From NCBI RefSeq assembly GCF_001592125.1, contig NZ_BCWI01000020.1, forward strand, positions 1-64,000: DNA of 64,000 nt, given 5' to 3'. Positions 18,424-26,739 of this stretch are shown piece by piece; the first letter of the stretch is position 1; each line of letters opens with the position of its first letter. This DNA is from Microbacterium hominis NBRC 15708 (GTDB taxonomy: Bacteria; Actinomycetota; Actinomycetes; Actinomycetales; Microbacteriaceae). Both the position numbers and the translations under genes were made by a program. The notes below the pieces were generated by a model, which did no database searches, was not told where the DNA came from, and was given only the letters and a program-made list of their open reading frames with translations.

Positions 18424-18942
18424 TCAGCGGACGAAACGGACCTCGGTGAGCGTCTCGCCGAGGAAGGGCTCGGTGTGGCTCGCGCCGTCGAGGGCGAAGC
18501 CGTTGCGCACGTAGAAGCGGTGCGCGCGAGGGTTGTCCTCGGCGACCCAGAGGTACAGCTCCTCGCCGGGCTCGACGGCGGCATCGAACAGCTGCTGGCC
18601 GATGCCGGTGCCGTGGAACTGGTCGAGCAGGTAGATGAAGTACAGCTCGCGGGTGCGCGGGGCGTCGCGGTCGCGCGCGGGGCCCGATCCCACGAAGCCG
18701 ACGATGTCGCCGTCGACGAGGGCGGCGAACATCTTGAACTCGGGGCCCTGCTGCGCCCAGTGGGTCCACAGCTCGGCGAGGCGCTTCGGCGAGACGTTCT
18801 CGAGTGCGGCCTTGCTGATCAGATGGTCGTAGGTCTCGTGCCAGCAGCTGGCGTGGACGCGTCCGAGGGCCTCGGCATCGACGTCGCGAACGGGACGGAC
18901 GACGGTGTCGGTCTGCGCTGAAAAGTCGGTGGTGGCTGCCAT
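18424..18942 (-). CDS. GNAT-family N-acetyltransferase
   Basis: 172 residues with one GNAT fold. The acceptor part (VRPVRDVDAEALGRVHASCWHETYDHLIS) is followed by strand-4 residues ELYFIYLLDQFHGTGIGQQL, where Q/H-x-x-G-x-G/A is the acetyl-CoA pyrophosphate loop (HGTGIGQ), then LYLWVAEDNPRAHRFYVRNGF, the usual C-terminal signature. The HxxCWxxxYxxL opening is common in acetyltransferases of small-molecule type. No substrate can be assigned, and neighbours do not suggest one. It converges on the cytochrome gene across a strong hairpin. Confidence 0.85.
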   Translation of the reverse strand: MAATTDFSAQTDTVVRPVRDVDAEALGRVHASCWHETYDHLISKAALENVSPKRLAELWTHWAQQGPEFKMFAALVDGDIVGFVGSGPARDRDAPRTRELYFIYLLDQFHGTGIGQQLFDAAVEPGEELYLWVAEDNPRAHRFYVRNGFALDGASHTEPFLGETLTEVRFVR

Positions 18943-18999
18943 GGCCAGACTCTACGGCGGCCCTCGGAATTCGCGAAATCGGCGCAGCCCGGCCCACAG

Positions 19000-19015
19000 C
19001 GCGTCCCGGGACGCG
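19000..19015. other. Perfect 16-bp palindrome CGCGTCCCGGGACGCG
   Basis: A fully symmetric 16-mer in the 143-bp gap between the divergent GNAT and thioesterase genes, with an 8-bp palindrome TTCGCGAA at 18970-18977 nearby. A regulator site is possible. A chance GC palindrome is also possible. Confidence 0.35.
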
Positions 19016-19085
19016 TCGAGCGGACTGTGGGATGCCCACAACGGATTTCCGCTGACCCCTGTCGAACCCGCTAGCATCGCGCTTC

Positions 19086-19646
19086 GTGAACGTGTGGTGG
19101 CGGACCCTGCTGACGATCTGGCGTGCGAAGGTGCTGCTGCACCGTCGGGGGCCGATGCCGCCGCGCAGCGTGGGACGACTGCGGCTGCGCACCCTGCCGA
19201 CCGACATCGATCTGCTCGGTCACATGAACAACGGCCGCTACGCCTCCCTCTTCGACCTCGGGCGCTTCGATCTGCTCATCCGCACCGGCATCTGGGACGC
19301 CATGAACGCCCAGGGGTGGTACGCGGTGGTCGCGAGCGAGACGGTGACCTTCCGCAAGTCGCTGCAGCTGTGGCAGCGGTTCACGGTGGAGTCGCGGCTC
19401 TACGGTCACGACGACAAGGCGGTCTATCAGATGCACCGGGCCGTCGTCGACGGCGAGGTCTACGCCGAGATGATCGTGCGCGCGCGGTTCCTGCGCCGCA
19501 GCGGCGGCGTGGTCAACACCGACGAGCTGTTCGAGGCGCTGCAGCGCCCGGACGACCTCCCGCCGCTGCCGCAGTGGGTCGCCGACTGGGCGCGCGACAG
19601 CGCACTGCCCTCGACCAAGGCCCCCGCCCCCAGCGAGTGGGACTGA
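19086..19646 (+). CDS. Acyl-CoA thioesterase family protein (hotdog fold)
   Basis: 186 residues from the GTG at 19086. A short basic hydrophobic N-terminus (VNVWWRTLLTIWRAKVLL) precedes the hotdog domain: LRTLPTDIDLLGHMNNGRYASLFDLGRFDLL. Here D-x-D/L-x-GHMNN is the 4-hydroxybenzoyl-CoA-thioesterase-type active-site motif, and WYAVVASETVTFRKSLQLWQ lines the substrate tunnel. The overall form resembles Them6/acyl-ACP-thioesterase-like proteins. It probably hydrolyses acyl-CoA and may be membrane-associated through its N-terminus. It stands alone between a GNAT and the LysR gene; substrate unknown. Confidence 0.82.
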   Translation: MNVWWRTLLTIWRAKVLLHRRGPMPPRSVGRLRLRTLPTDIDLLGHMNNGRYASLFDLGRFDLLIRTGIWDAMNAQGWYAVVASETVTFRKSLQLWQRFTVESRLYGHDDKAVYQMHRAVVDGEVYAEMIVRARFLRRSGGVVNTDELFEALQRPDDLPPLPQWVADWARDSALPSTKAPAPSEWD

Positions 19647-19660
19647 TCCTCGCGCCGGCC

Positions 19661-20542
19661 TCAGCGTGAGCGTGCGGCGAACGCGTCGCTGAGCGCGTCG
19701 CGCACGGCCCGGATGCCGGGCCGGTTGCGGCTGGCGCGGCGCGCCGCCGTGAAGATCTCGCGGACGGGATCGCCCGGCAGAGGAGTCAACCGCACCCGGG
19801 GCACGCCGCCGCCCCACAGCAGGTCGGGCAGCAGCCCGACGGCGTGACCGGCCGCGATGAGCTCGACGTGCCCGCCGAGATCGGCGAGCTCGAAGCGCAC
19901 GTCGGGCTCGAAACCCGCAGCGCGGCACTGCTGCAGGGCCCACTCCCGCGCCGCGGTCCCGCGGGGCTCCATCACCCACGGGCGGTCGCCCAGCGCGGCG
20001 AGCGGGCGCGGCTCGCCCGAGGTCGCGAGCCGGATCGGGTCGGAGCCGAGTACGTCGCGGTCGAGCTCGGAACGATGCGGCCGGGTCAGCCCGGGGTACT
20101 GCTCGGCGATCGCCAGGTCGAACCCCCGGGCGCCGAGCTCGAAGAGGCCCTCCTCGGGCGGCAGCTCGGCGAGCTCGACGCGCAGCCCGGGAGCCCGCGC
20201 CGCGAGCAGGGTCAGGGCGGAGGGGACGATCGTGCGCGCCGCCGTCTGCAGCACCGCGACCCGCACCGGGGCGACGCCGGCCTGCAGCTCCTCGAGCTCG
20301 CCGCGGATCTCCTCGTCCGCGGCGAGGGCGCGCGCCGCGAAGGCGGCCAGCGTCTCGCCGTGCGCGGTGAGACGGACGCGGCGACCGTCGGGGGTGAGAA
20401 GAGCCACGCCCGCGTCGCGTTCCAGCTGCGCGAGCTGCTGCGAGATGGTGGACGGGCTGTACGAGAGGGCCTGTGCGACGGCGGCGATGGTCCCCCGTTG
20501 CGCCAGCTCGTGGAGCAGGCGCAGGCGCCGCAGCTCGAACAT
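19661..20542 (-). CDS. LysR-family transcriptional regulator divergent from putA
   Basis: 293 residues. The ATG at 20542 has AGGAG five bases upstream. The N-terminal winged HTH is clear (FELRRLRLLHELAQRGTIAA, LSYSPSTISQQLAQLERDAG, LLTPDGRRVRLTAHGE), followed by a linker helix and a type-2 periplasmic-binding-like effector domain (VRVAVLQTAARTIVPSAL, LVEL-type strands, WVMEPRGTAAREWALQQC). The arrangement head to head with putA, 130 bases apart, makes it the likely proline-responsive regulator of putA; the effector is inferred. No strong palindromic LysR box was recognised in the gap. Confidence 0.88.
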   Translation of the reverse strand: MFELRRLRLLHELAQRGTIAAVAQALSYSPSTISQQLAQLERDAGVALLTPDGRRVRLTAHGETLAAFAARALAADEEIRGELEELQAGVAPVRVAVLQTAARTIVPSALTLLAARAPGLRVELAELPPEEGLFELGARGFDLAIAEQYPGLTRPHRSELDRDVLGSDPIRLATSGEPRPLAALGDRPWVMEPRGTAAREWALQQCRAAGFEPDVRFELADLGGHVELIAAGHAVGLLPDLLWGGGVPRVRLTPLPGDPVREIFTAARRASRNRPGIRAVRDALSDAFAARSR

Positions 20543-20672
20543 GTCCGCTCCTCGCACCCGCCGGGAAAAACATCGGTCTCATCGAACGATATCCGTCGAG
20601 GATCATCGCTTTTGCCGAATCATATGCGTGCCGCACGCTGGACGCATGGACACAGTGCACTCTGGAAGCGTG

Positions 20673-23600
20673 ATGGACGACGACACTGCGCCCCCTTCGG
20701 CATCCGAGCTCGCCGAGCGCGCCGTCGCGCTCGCGCGCCGCTGGGTGGACGAGTCCGCCGCGGCGGACGTCGACCCGGCCGCCGCGCGTCTCGCCGGGCT
20801 GCTGAAGGACCCGCACGGCCTGCCGTTCACGATCGGCTTCGTCGACGGCGTGATGCGGCCCGAGTCGCTGGGCGCCGCGGCCGCGAACCTGCAGCGCGTC
20901 GCCCCGCTCGTGCCCGGCTTCCTGCCCTGGTACCTCCGCGCCGCCGTCCGCACCGGCGGCGCGCTCGCACCGCTGCTGCCCGCGCCGACCGTGCCCCTGG
21001 CCCGCCGTGCCCTGCGCGAGATGGTCGGCCACCTCATCGTCGACGCCCGGCCCGACAAGCTGGGCCCCGCCCTCGCCGCGATCCGCGCCTCGGGCGCCCG
21101 TCTCAACCTCAACCTGCTGGGCGAGGCCGTGCTGGGCGAGGACGAGGCGCGCACGCGGCTCGACGGCATCCACGACCTCATCCGCCGCGACGACGTCGAC
21201 TATGTCTCAGTGAAGGTGTCGGCCATCGCCAGCCACATCTCGATGTGGGCGTTCGACGAGGTCGTCGAGAAGGTGGTCGAGCGGCTGCTGCCGCTCTATC
21301 TGACGGCCGCAGCCGCACCGGGTCCGGACGCGACGCAGACCTTCATCAACCTCGACATGGAGGAGTACCGCGACCTCGACCTGACGATCGCGGTGTTCAC
21401 CCGTCTGCTCGCCGACCCGCGGCTGCAGCGGCTCGAGGCGGGCATCGTGCTGCAGGCCTACCTCCCCGACGCGCTGCCCGCGCTGCGGCGGCTGACCGCG
21501 TGGGCGCAGGAGCGCGTGGATGCCGGCGGCGCGCGCATCAAGGTGCGCCTCGTCAAGGGCGCCAACCTCGCGATGGAGCGGGTGGATGCCGCGATGCACG
21601 GCTGGCCGCTCGCGACGCACGCCAGCAAGCTCGACGCCGACGCCGGGTACATCCGCTGCCTCGACGAGGCGCTGCGAGCGGAGAACACGCGCGCCGTCCG
21701 GCTGGGCGTCGCGGGACACAACCTCTTCGACATCGCCTTCGCGTGGCTGCTCGCCGGTGAGCGCGGGGTGCGCGCCGACGTCGAGTTCGAGATGCTGCTC
21801 GGCATGGCGCAGGGGCAGGTCGCGGCGGTCTCGGCCGAGGTGGGCCACGTGCTCCTCTACGTGCCCGTCGTCCGCCCCGACGAGTTCGACGTCGCCATCA
21901 GCTACCTGGTCCGCCGCCTGGAGGAGAACGCGTCGAGCGACAACTTCCTCTCCGCGGCCTTCGACCTCGCCGACGATCCCGCGATGTTCGCCCGCGAGCG
22001 CGACCGTTTCCTCGCGTCGCTCGATCGCGCCGTCGATGCGGCCCTGCCGGCCGGCCCGCTCCGCACGCAGGACCGCGGAGCGCAAGCCGTCGCATCCGAG
22101 GCGCCCCTCGCCGTCACCCGGCCGGCGCCGGCCGATGCCGACGCCGACGCCGACCTCACGCAGGTCGTCCTCGGCATCGCGAGCGGCCGGGACGACGGCG
22201 GTGCCTTCGTCGACACCGCGGTGTTCGACCTCCGCGAGAGCGCCGCCGCGGAGGGGGCTCCCGGCTTCGCGAACGCCCCCGACACCGACCCCGCGCTGCC
22301 CGCGAACCGCGCGTGGGCGGCGGACATCCTGTCGCGGGTGGAGGGCTCGACCGCGGGGGAGGCTGCGATCGCCGCGGCCCGCATCGACGACCCGGCCGCG
22401 CTCGACGAGGTCGTCGCCCGGGTCCGTCGCGCCGGCGCGCGGTGGGCCGCGGTGCCGGCCGACGATCGCGCCGCGGTGCTGCAGGCCGCCGCACGCGGCC
22501 TCGAGGCGCGTCGCGGCCGGCTCATCGAGGTCGCCGCCGCCGAGACCGGGAAGGTGTTCGCGGAGGCGGATGTCGAGGTCAGCGAAGCCGTCGACTTCGC
22601 GAACTACTACGCCGCGACGGCGCGCGAGCTCGACCGGGTCGCGGGAGCCGTCTTCGTCCCGGCGGCGCTGACGGTGGTCGCGCCGCCGTGGAACTTCCCC
22701 GTCGCGATCCCCTCGGGCGGGGTGATCGCGGCGCTCGCGGCGGGGTCGGGCGTCGTCTTCAAGCCCGCTCCGCAGGCCCGGCGGTGCGCCGCGGTCGTCG
22801 CCGAGGCGCTGTGGGAGGCCCTGGAGGGCGCCGGCATCGACCGCGACGTCCTCGCGCTCGTCGACCTCGACGAGGGGGAGCTCGGTGAGCGTCTGATCGC
22901 GCATCCCGACGTCGACCGCGTCATCCTCACGGGATCGTGGGAGACGGCGCGGCTGTTCCGGTCGTGGCGGCCCGACCTGCCGCTGCTGGCCGAGACGAGC
23001 GGGAAGAACGCGATGATCGTCATGCCGTCGGCGGACCTCGACCTCGCCGCCGCCGACCTCGTGAAGAGCGCGTTCGGTCACGCCGGACAGAAGTGCTCCG
23101 CGGCATCCCTCGCAATCCTGGTCGGTCCGGTCGCCCGGTCCGAGCGCTTCGCCCGCCAGCTGGTCGACGCCGTGCGCTCGCTGCGGGTGGGACCCCCGTC
23201 CGACCCGCTCAGCGAGGTGGGGCCGGTGATCGAGGTGCCGCGCGGCAAGCTCGAGTGGGCGCTGACCACCCTGGAGGAGGGGGAGAGCTGGCTCGTCGCA
23301 CCGGAGCCGGTGGATGCGGCCGACCCCGTCCACGCGGGACGGCTGTGGCGGCCCGGCATCCGCGTGGGCGTGCGCCCGGGGTCGCGGACGCATCTCGAGG
23401 AGTTCTTCGGCCCGGTCCTCGGGATCATGCACGCGGCATCCCTCGCGGAGGCGATCGAGCTGCAGAACGCCGTCGCCTACGGGCTGACCGCGGGCCTCTA
23501 CACGCAGGATCCCGCCGATCTCGAGCTGTGGCTCGACGAGGTCGAGGCGGGGAACCTCTACGTCAACCGCGGCATCACGGGGGCGATCGTGCAGCGCCAG

Positions 23601-24347
23601 CCCTTCGGCGGGTGGAAGCGCTCGTCGGTGGGAGCGGGCACGAAGGCGGGCGGGCCGAACTACCTGATCGGGCTCGGCTCCTGGCGTCCCTCGGCCGGCG
23701 GGCCCCCGTCGTCGACGCTGCACCTGCGGGGTCTGGACGCGCGCATCACCGCGCTCATCGAGGCCGCCCAGCCGTCACTGGACTACGAGGCGTTCGAGTG
23801 GCTCCGCCGCGGCGCCCTCTCCGACGCCGTCGCCTGGGATCGTGAGTTCGGGCGCGTCAAGGACGTCTCGCACCTGGTGATCGAGCGCAACCTCTTCCGC
23901 TACCGACCCGTGCCGGTCGCGATCCGCGCCACCAAGGATGCCGCGTGGCACGCGCTCCTCCGGGTCGTCGTCGCAGGGGTGCGCGCCGGTGGCGAGATCA
24001 CGATCAGCGCTCCGGTCGGGCTTCCCGCGGGGGTGCGCCGCGCGCTCGGAGACGTCGACGTCGCGGTCTACGTCGAGACCGACGACGAGTGGATCGCCCG
24101 CCTCGCGGCGACGCGCGAGGAGGACGGATGGCCGCGCGTGCGGTTCGTCGGACCGGTGGGCTCGGTCGCGGCCGCGCACGGCGTCCTCGTCGCGGCGACC
24201 GACGGCGACCCCGACCTCGCCGTGTACGACGGCGAGGTGACGACCGCGGGGCGGGTCGAGCTGCTCCCGTTCCTGCACGAACAGGCGATCTCGATCACGG
24301 CGCACCGTTTCGGCAACCCCGACCGGTGGAGCGAGGACGTGATCTAG
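20673..24347 (+). CDS. putA: Bifunctional proline dehydrogenase / L-glutamate gamma-semialdehyde dehydrogenase
   Basis: 1224 residues from the ATG at 20673 (GGAAG four bases upstream); an ATG at 20646 would add nine. It converts proline to glutamate through pyrroline-5-carboxylate, giving electrons to quinone and NAD. The PRODH barrel occupies about residues 30-460 (RLVKGANLAMERVDAA, KLDADAGYIRCLDEAL). The aldehyde dehydrogenase domain spans about 540-1005 (PPWNFPVAIPSGG, LAETSGKNAM, GHAGQKCSAAS with catalytic Cys808, LEEFFGPVLG, NRGITGAIVQRQPFGGWK). About 220 more residues follow, longer than minimal PutA and lacking a DNA-binding N-terminus, so regulation falls to the divergent LysR protein. 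Confidence 0.95.
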   Translation: MDDDTAPPSASELAERAVALARRWVDESAAADVDPAAARLAGLLKDPHGLPFTIGFVDGVMRPESLGAAAANLQRVAPLVPGFLPWYLRAAVRTGGALAPLLPAPTVPLARRALREMVGHLIVDARPDKLGPALAAIRASGARLNLNLLGEAVLGEDEARTRLDGIHDLIRRDDVDYVSVKVSAIASHISMWAFDEVVEKVVERLLPLYLTAAAAPGPDATQTFINLDMEEYRDLDLTIAVFTRLLADPRLQRLEAGIVLQAYLPDALPALRRLTAWAQERVDAGGARIKVRLVKGANLAMERVDAAMHGWPLATHASKLDADAGYIRCLDEALRAENTRAVRLGVAGHNLFDIAFAWLLAGERGVRADVEFEMLLGMAQGQVAAVSAEVGHVLLYVPVVRPDEFDVAISYLVRRLEENASSDNFLSAAFDLADDPAMFARERDRFLASLDRAVDAALPAGPLRTQDRGAQAVASEAPLAVTRPAPADADADADLTQVVLGIASGRDDGGAFVDTAVFDLRESAAAEGAPGFANAPDTDPALPANRAWAADILSRVEGSTAGEAAIAAARIDDPAALDEVVARVRRAGARWAAVPADDRAAVLQAAARGLEARRGRLIEVAAAETGKVFAEADVEVSEAVDFANYYAATARELDRVAGAVFVPAALTVVAPPWNFPVAIPSGGVIAALAAGSGVVFKPAPQARRCAAVVAEALWEALEGAGIDRDVLALVDLDEGELGERLIAHPDVDRVILTGSWETARLFRSWRPDLPLLAETSGKNAMIVMPSADLDLAAADLVKSAFGHAGQKCSAASLAILVGPVARSERFARQLVDAVRSLRVGPPSDPLSEVGPVIEVPRGKLEWALTTLEEGESWLVAPEPVDAADPVHAGRLWRPGIRVGVRPGSRTHLEEFFGPVLGIMHAASLAEAIELQNAVAYGLTAGLYTQDPADLELWLDEVEAGNLYVNRGITGAIVQRQPFGGWKRSSVGAGTKAGGPNYLIGLGSWRPSAGGPPSSTLHLRGLDARITALIEAAQPSLDYEAFEWLRRGALSDAVAWDREFGRVKDVSHLVIERNLFRYRPVPVAIRATKDAAWHALLRVVVAGVRAGGEITISAPVGLPAGVRRALGDVDVAVYVETDDEWIARLAATREEDGWPRVRFVGPVGSVAAAHGVLVAATDGDPDLAVYDGEVTTAGRVELLPFLHEQAISITAHRFGNPDRWSEDVI

Positions 24348-24392
24348 GTGCCGACGGGACGTCCCGCCCGGGGTCGTGGCATGATGCCGCAC

Positions 24393-24866
24393 ATGCCGGA
24401 GACGTCTCTGCAGGTCCGCGCGCTCGCGGCGTCCGAGGTCGATCGCATCGAATCCGACGAGCCGCCCGGCCAGGGATTCGTCCGAGGGATGTGGCGGTTG
24501 CAGTCCCTCGGCGACAGCATCCTGCTGGTCGCATGGCTGGGCGATCGGCCGGTCGGCTCGGGACAGCTCGGCCTCCGCACGGTGCGGATCGAGCTGAAGA
24601 ACCTGAACGTTCGGCCGGACGTCCGCGGCCGCGGCATCGGCAGTGCGATCGTCGTCGCGGCGGAGAACTGGTCGCGCGAGCGCGGGCATCGCCGGATCGC
24701 CATGGGCGTCGCCGTGGACAATCCCGAGGCGCGGCGTCTCTATCGGCGGCTGGGCTACGCCCCCACGGGCGAGCTCTCGACAGTGACCTACGAGTACGTG
24801 GATGCCCAGGGCGCCTCTCGCACCGCCACCGAGACGGACGAGATCCTCGTGAAGGTTCTCGGCTGA
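24393..24866 (+). CDS. GNAT-family N-acetyltransferase
   Basis: About 157 residues; the ATG at 24393 is preferred, but GTG 24348 directly after the putA stop and ATGs at 24381 and 24384 are in frame. The acetyl-CoA loop is complete (ELKNLNVRPDVRGRGIGSAI with RGRGIG), followed by ERGHRRIAMGVAVDNPEARR and LYRRLGYAPTG, the standard GNAT motif A and B. The N-terminal part binds the unknown acceptor. It may be co-transcribed with putA given the short gap, but no functional link to proline use is evident. Confidence 0.82.
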   Translation: MPETSLQVRALAASEVDRIESDEPPGQGFVRGMWRLQSLGDSILLVAWLGDRPVGSGQLGLRTVRIELKNLNVRPDVRGRGIGSAIVVAAENWSRERGHRRIAMGVAVDNPEARRLYRRLGYAPTGELSTVTYEYVDAQGASRTATETDEILVKVLG

Positions 24867-25028
24867 GTCACGCCGTCCCACCCGGAAGAGAAACAACTTA
24901 TCTTTCTGGCGATGGAAGGTCGTGCGAGCGACGATATCTATGGCGCAACTGGGGAGCGCCGGACGGCGACATCGTCCTTCGAGGATGCATCAGGTCGTGC
25001 CGTCATCCGACACGCCGGGGGGAGTGTC

Positions 25029-25063
25029 GCTCTGGGGCCGGGGGGATCACTCGACCCCAGAGC
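25029..25063. terminator. Hairpin at the 3' end of the TetR gene
   Basis: GCTCTGGGG at 25029-25037 pairs with CCCCAGAGC at 25055-25063 around a 17-base loop that contains the TetR stop codon. It is a plausible intrinsic terminator for the leftward TetR gene. The remaining gap back to the GNAT gene (24867-25028) shows one A/T-richer patch near 24890-24915 and nothing else I can assign. Confidence 0.5.
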
Positions 25064-25802
25064 TCCCGGAGTGCGCGCCGGGGCGCCCGGCATCCTCGAT
25101 CGGCGTCATGAACCCGGAGATGAGGGCCCGGACGCCGAGCGCGAACAGCGTCCACGTGCCTTCGGGGATGTCCTCCGCCGCACCGACCTCGAACGTCGGA
25201 TGCGGGATGCCTTCGACGGCCCGCAGTGCGAAGCCCTCCGACATCGCCGCCATCACCGCCGTGAAGTCCTCGACCGTCAGAGGAGAGCGCATCCGCAGCC
25301 CGTACGCCTCCATGAGGTAGACGTAGAACTCCGCGAACGCGGCGATCGAGCCGTCGTGACGCTCGCGGCTCGCCTCCTTCAGCTCGGGCCAGGTCTCCGC
25401 CGTGGCCCGCAGCGCCAGCGTCACGAGGAACTGCTGCGCGTCGAGCGCGTGGTCGGGGCGGTCGGCGTCGATGGAGATGCTCTGCACGTGCGCCGCGGCG
25501 GCGGCACGGATGACATCGTCGCCGTCGGCGCCCTCCGCCACGAGCTTCTCCACCGCCTCACGCGCGTACGCGGTCGGGCTCGTGCGCAGCCGCAGCCGCA
25601 CCATGGACACCGCGAGGTCGCGCTGGTAGTCGTTCTGATCGGCCCAGAGACGGTAGGCGGCGCCGGTGGTCAGCCCCGCGCGGCGCAGCACCTCCTGCAG
25701 GCGGATGTGCTGCACGCCGGCGGAGACGCCGCGCTCGAGCAGCATCTGCATCCCGACGCGCAGCAGCAGCGCGCGCGTCTCGTCCCCCGTTCGCCGGGCC
25801 AT
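25047..25802 (-). CDS. TetR-family transcriptional regulator
   Basis: 251 residues from the ATG at 25802 (MARRTGDETRALLLRVG); longer in-frame extensions would run into the ddaH promoter. The N-terminal TetR HTH is recognisable but divergent: LLLRVGMQMLLERGVSAGVQ, then IRLQEVLRRAGLTTGAAYRLW where Y-R-L-W replaces the usual Y-x-H-F. The C-terminal helical domain binds an unknown ligand. Divergent from ddaH-rocD with 94 bases between, it may control arginine-derivative catabolism. Alternatively it may act elsewhere, since TetR proteins of this length also regulate acyl-CoA genes. Confidence 0.78.
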   Translation of the reverse strand: MARRTGDETRALLLRVGMQMLLERGVSAGVQHIRLQEVLRRAGLTTGAAYRLWADQNDYQRDLAVSMVRLRLRTSPTAYAREAVEKLVAEGADGDDVIRAAAAAHVQSISIDADRPDHALDAQQFLVTLALRATAETWPELKEASRERHDGSIAAFAEFYVYLMEAYGLRMRSPLTVEDFTAVMAAMSEGFALRAVEGIPHPTFEVGAAEDIPEGTWTLFALGVRALISGFMTPIEDAGRPGAHSGSSGVE

Positions 25803-25896
25803 GAGAAGAAATCTACTCACCTGCATGCGCTCCGCAACGGGGGCGCCGAACGGCCGTCTGGCACAATGGACACCTGGCGTGGAACGAGGAGCGAGA

Positions 25897-26739
25897 ATGC
25901 CCGACCGGATCGCGCAGCACCGCCGGTACCTGATGTGCCGGCCCGAGCACTTCACGGTGAGCTACCGCATCAACCCGTGGATGGAGCCCGCCCTGCCCAC
26001 CGACACGGCGAAGGCCGTCGCGCAGTGGCAGACGCTCTACGACGCGTATCGGGCGCAGGGGCACGAGGTGGAGCTGATCGACCCGCTGCCGGGGCTTCCC
26101 GACATGGTCTACACCGCCAATGGCGGGTTCGTCATCGACGGACGGGCCCTCGGGGTGCGCTTCCGCGTGGCCGAGCGCCGCGGCGAGGAGCGCCCCTTCA
26201 TGGACTGGTTCGCGGCGCACGGCCTCGAGGTCGTGGAGCCCGTCGAGGTGCAGGAGGGCGAGGGCGACTTCCTGCTCGTCGGGCAGACGATCCTCGCCGG
26301 CACCGGGTTCCGTTCCACCGGCGACAGCCACCGCGAGGTCGCGGAGGTCTTCGGGCGCGAGGTCGTGTCGCTGCGCCTCGTCGACCCGCGGTTCTACCAC
26401 CTCGACACCGCGATCTGCGTGCTCGACCCCGTCGAGGGCCCCGGCGGGGTGGATGCCGCGAACATCGCCTACCTGCCCTCCGCGTTCGACGAGCCGTCGG
26501 TGCGCGTGCTGGAGGACCGCTACCCGGACGCCATCCGCGTCGACGACGCCGACGGGGCGGTGTTCGGCCTCAACGCGGCATCCGACGGGCGTCACGTCTT
26601 CGTCTCGCCGCGCGCGACCGGTTTCGCCGCCCACCTGGCCGAGCGGGGATACGTGCCGGTCCCCATCGATCTGTCGGAGCTCCTGCTCGGCGGCGGAGGC
26701 ATCAAATGCTGCACGCTCGAACTGCGAGGAAAGCGATGA
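25897..26739 (+). CDS. ddaH: Dimethylarginine dimethylaminohydrolase (DDAH)
   Basis: 280 residues. The ATG at 25897 has GAGGAG five bases upstream, and a -10-like ACAATG lies at 25863-25868. It belongs to the guanidine-modifying (amidinotransferase/deiminase) superfamily: MVYTANGGFVIDGRA near the start of the fold, EGEGDFL, catalytic His168 in FYHLDTAICVL, and nucleophile cysteine in GGGIKCCTLEL (Cys272 or 271). DDAH hydrolyses methylated arginines to citrulline plus methylamine or dimethylamine. The overlap with rocD (ATGA) supports arginine-derivative breakdown. An arginine-deiminase-related enzyme with other specificity cannot be excluded. Confidence 0.85.
   Translation: MPDRIAQHRRYLMCRPEHFTVSYRINPWMEPALPTDTAKAVAQWQTLYDAYRAQGHEVELIDPLPGLPDMVYTANGGFVIDGRALGVRFRVAERRGEERPFMDWFAAHGLEVVEPVEVQEGEGDFLLVGQTILAGTGFRSTGDSHREVAEVFGREVVSLRLVDPRFYHLDTAICVLDPVEGPGGVDAANIAYLPSAFDEPSVRVLEDRYPDAIRVDDADGAVFGLNAASDGRHVFVSPRATGFAAHLAERGYVPVPIDLSELLLGGGGIKCCTLELRGKR

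Noticed and set aside
19857..20672. Upstream extension of the putA frame by about 270 codons
   Set aside because: The added part is Ser/Arg-rich shadow sequence overlapping the LysR gene; the PRODH homology and GGAAG ribosome site place the start at 20673.
24867..25028. Small ORF or riboswitch in the GNAT-TetR gap
   Set aside because: No coding signature, ribosome site or paired structure beyond the TetR 3' hairpin.
24912..26735. Upstream extension of the rocD frame across the TetR and ddaH genes
   Set aside because: Shadow translation; the ATGA overlap with ddaH and family alignment put the start at 26736.
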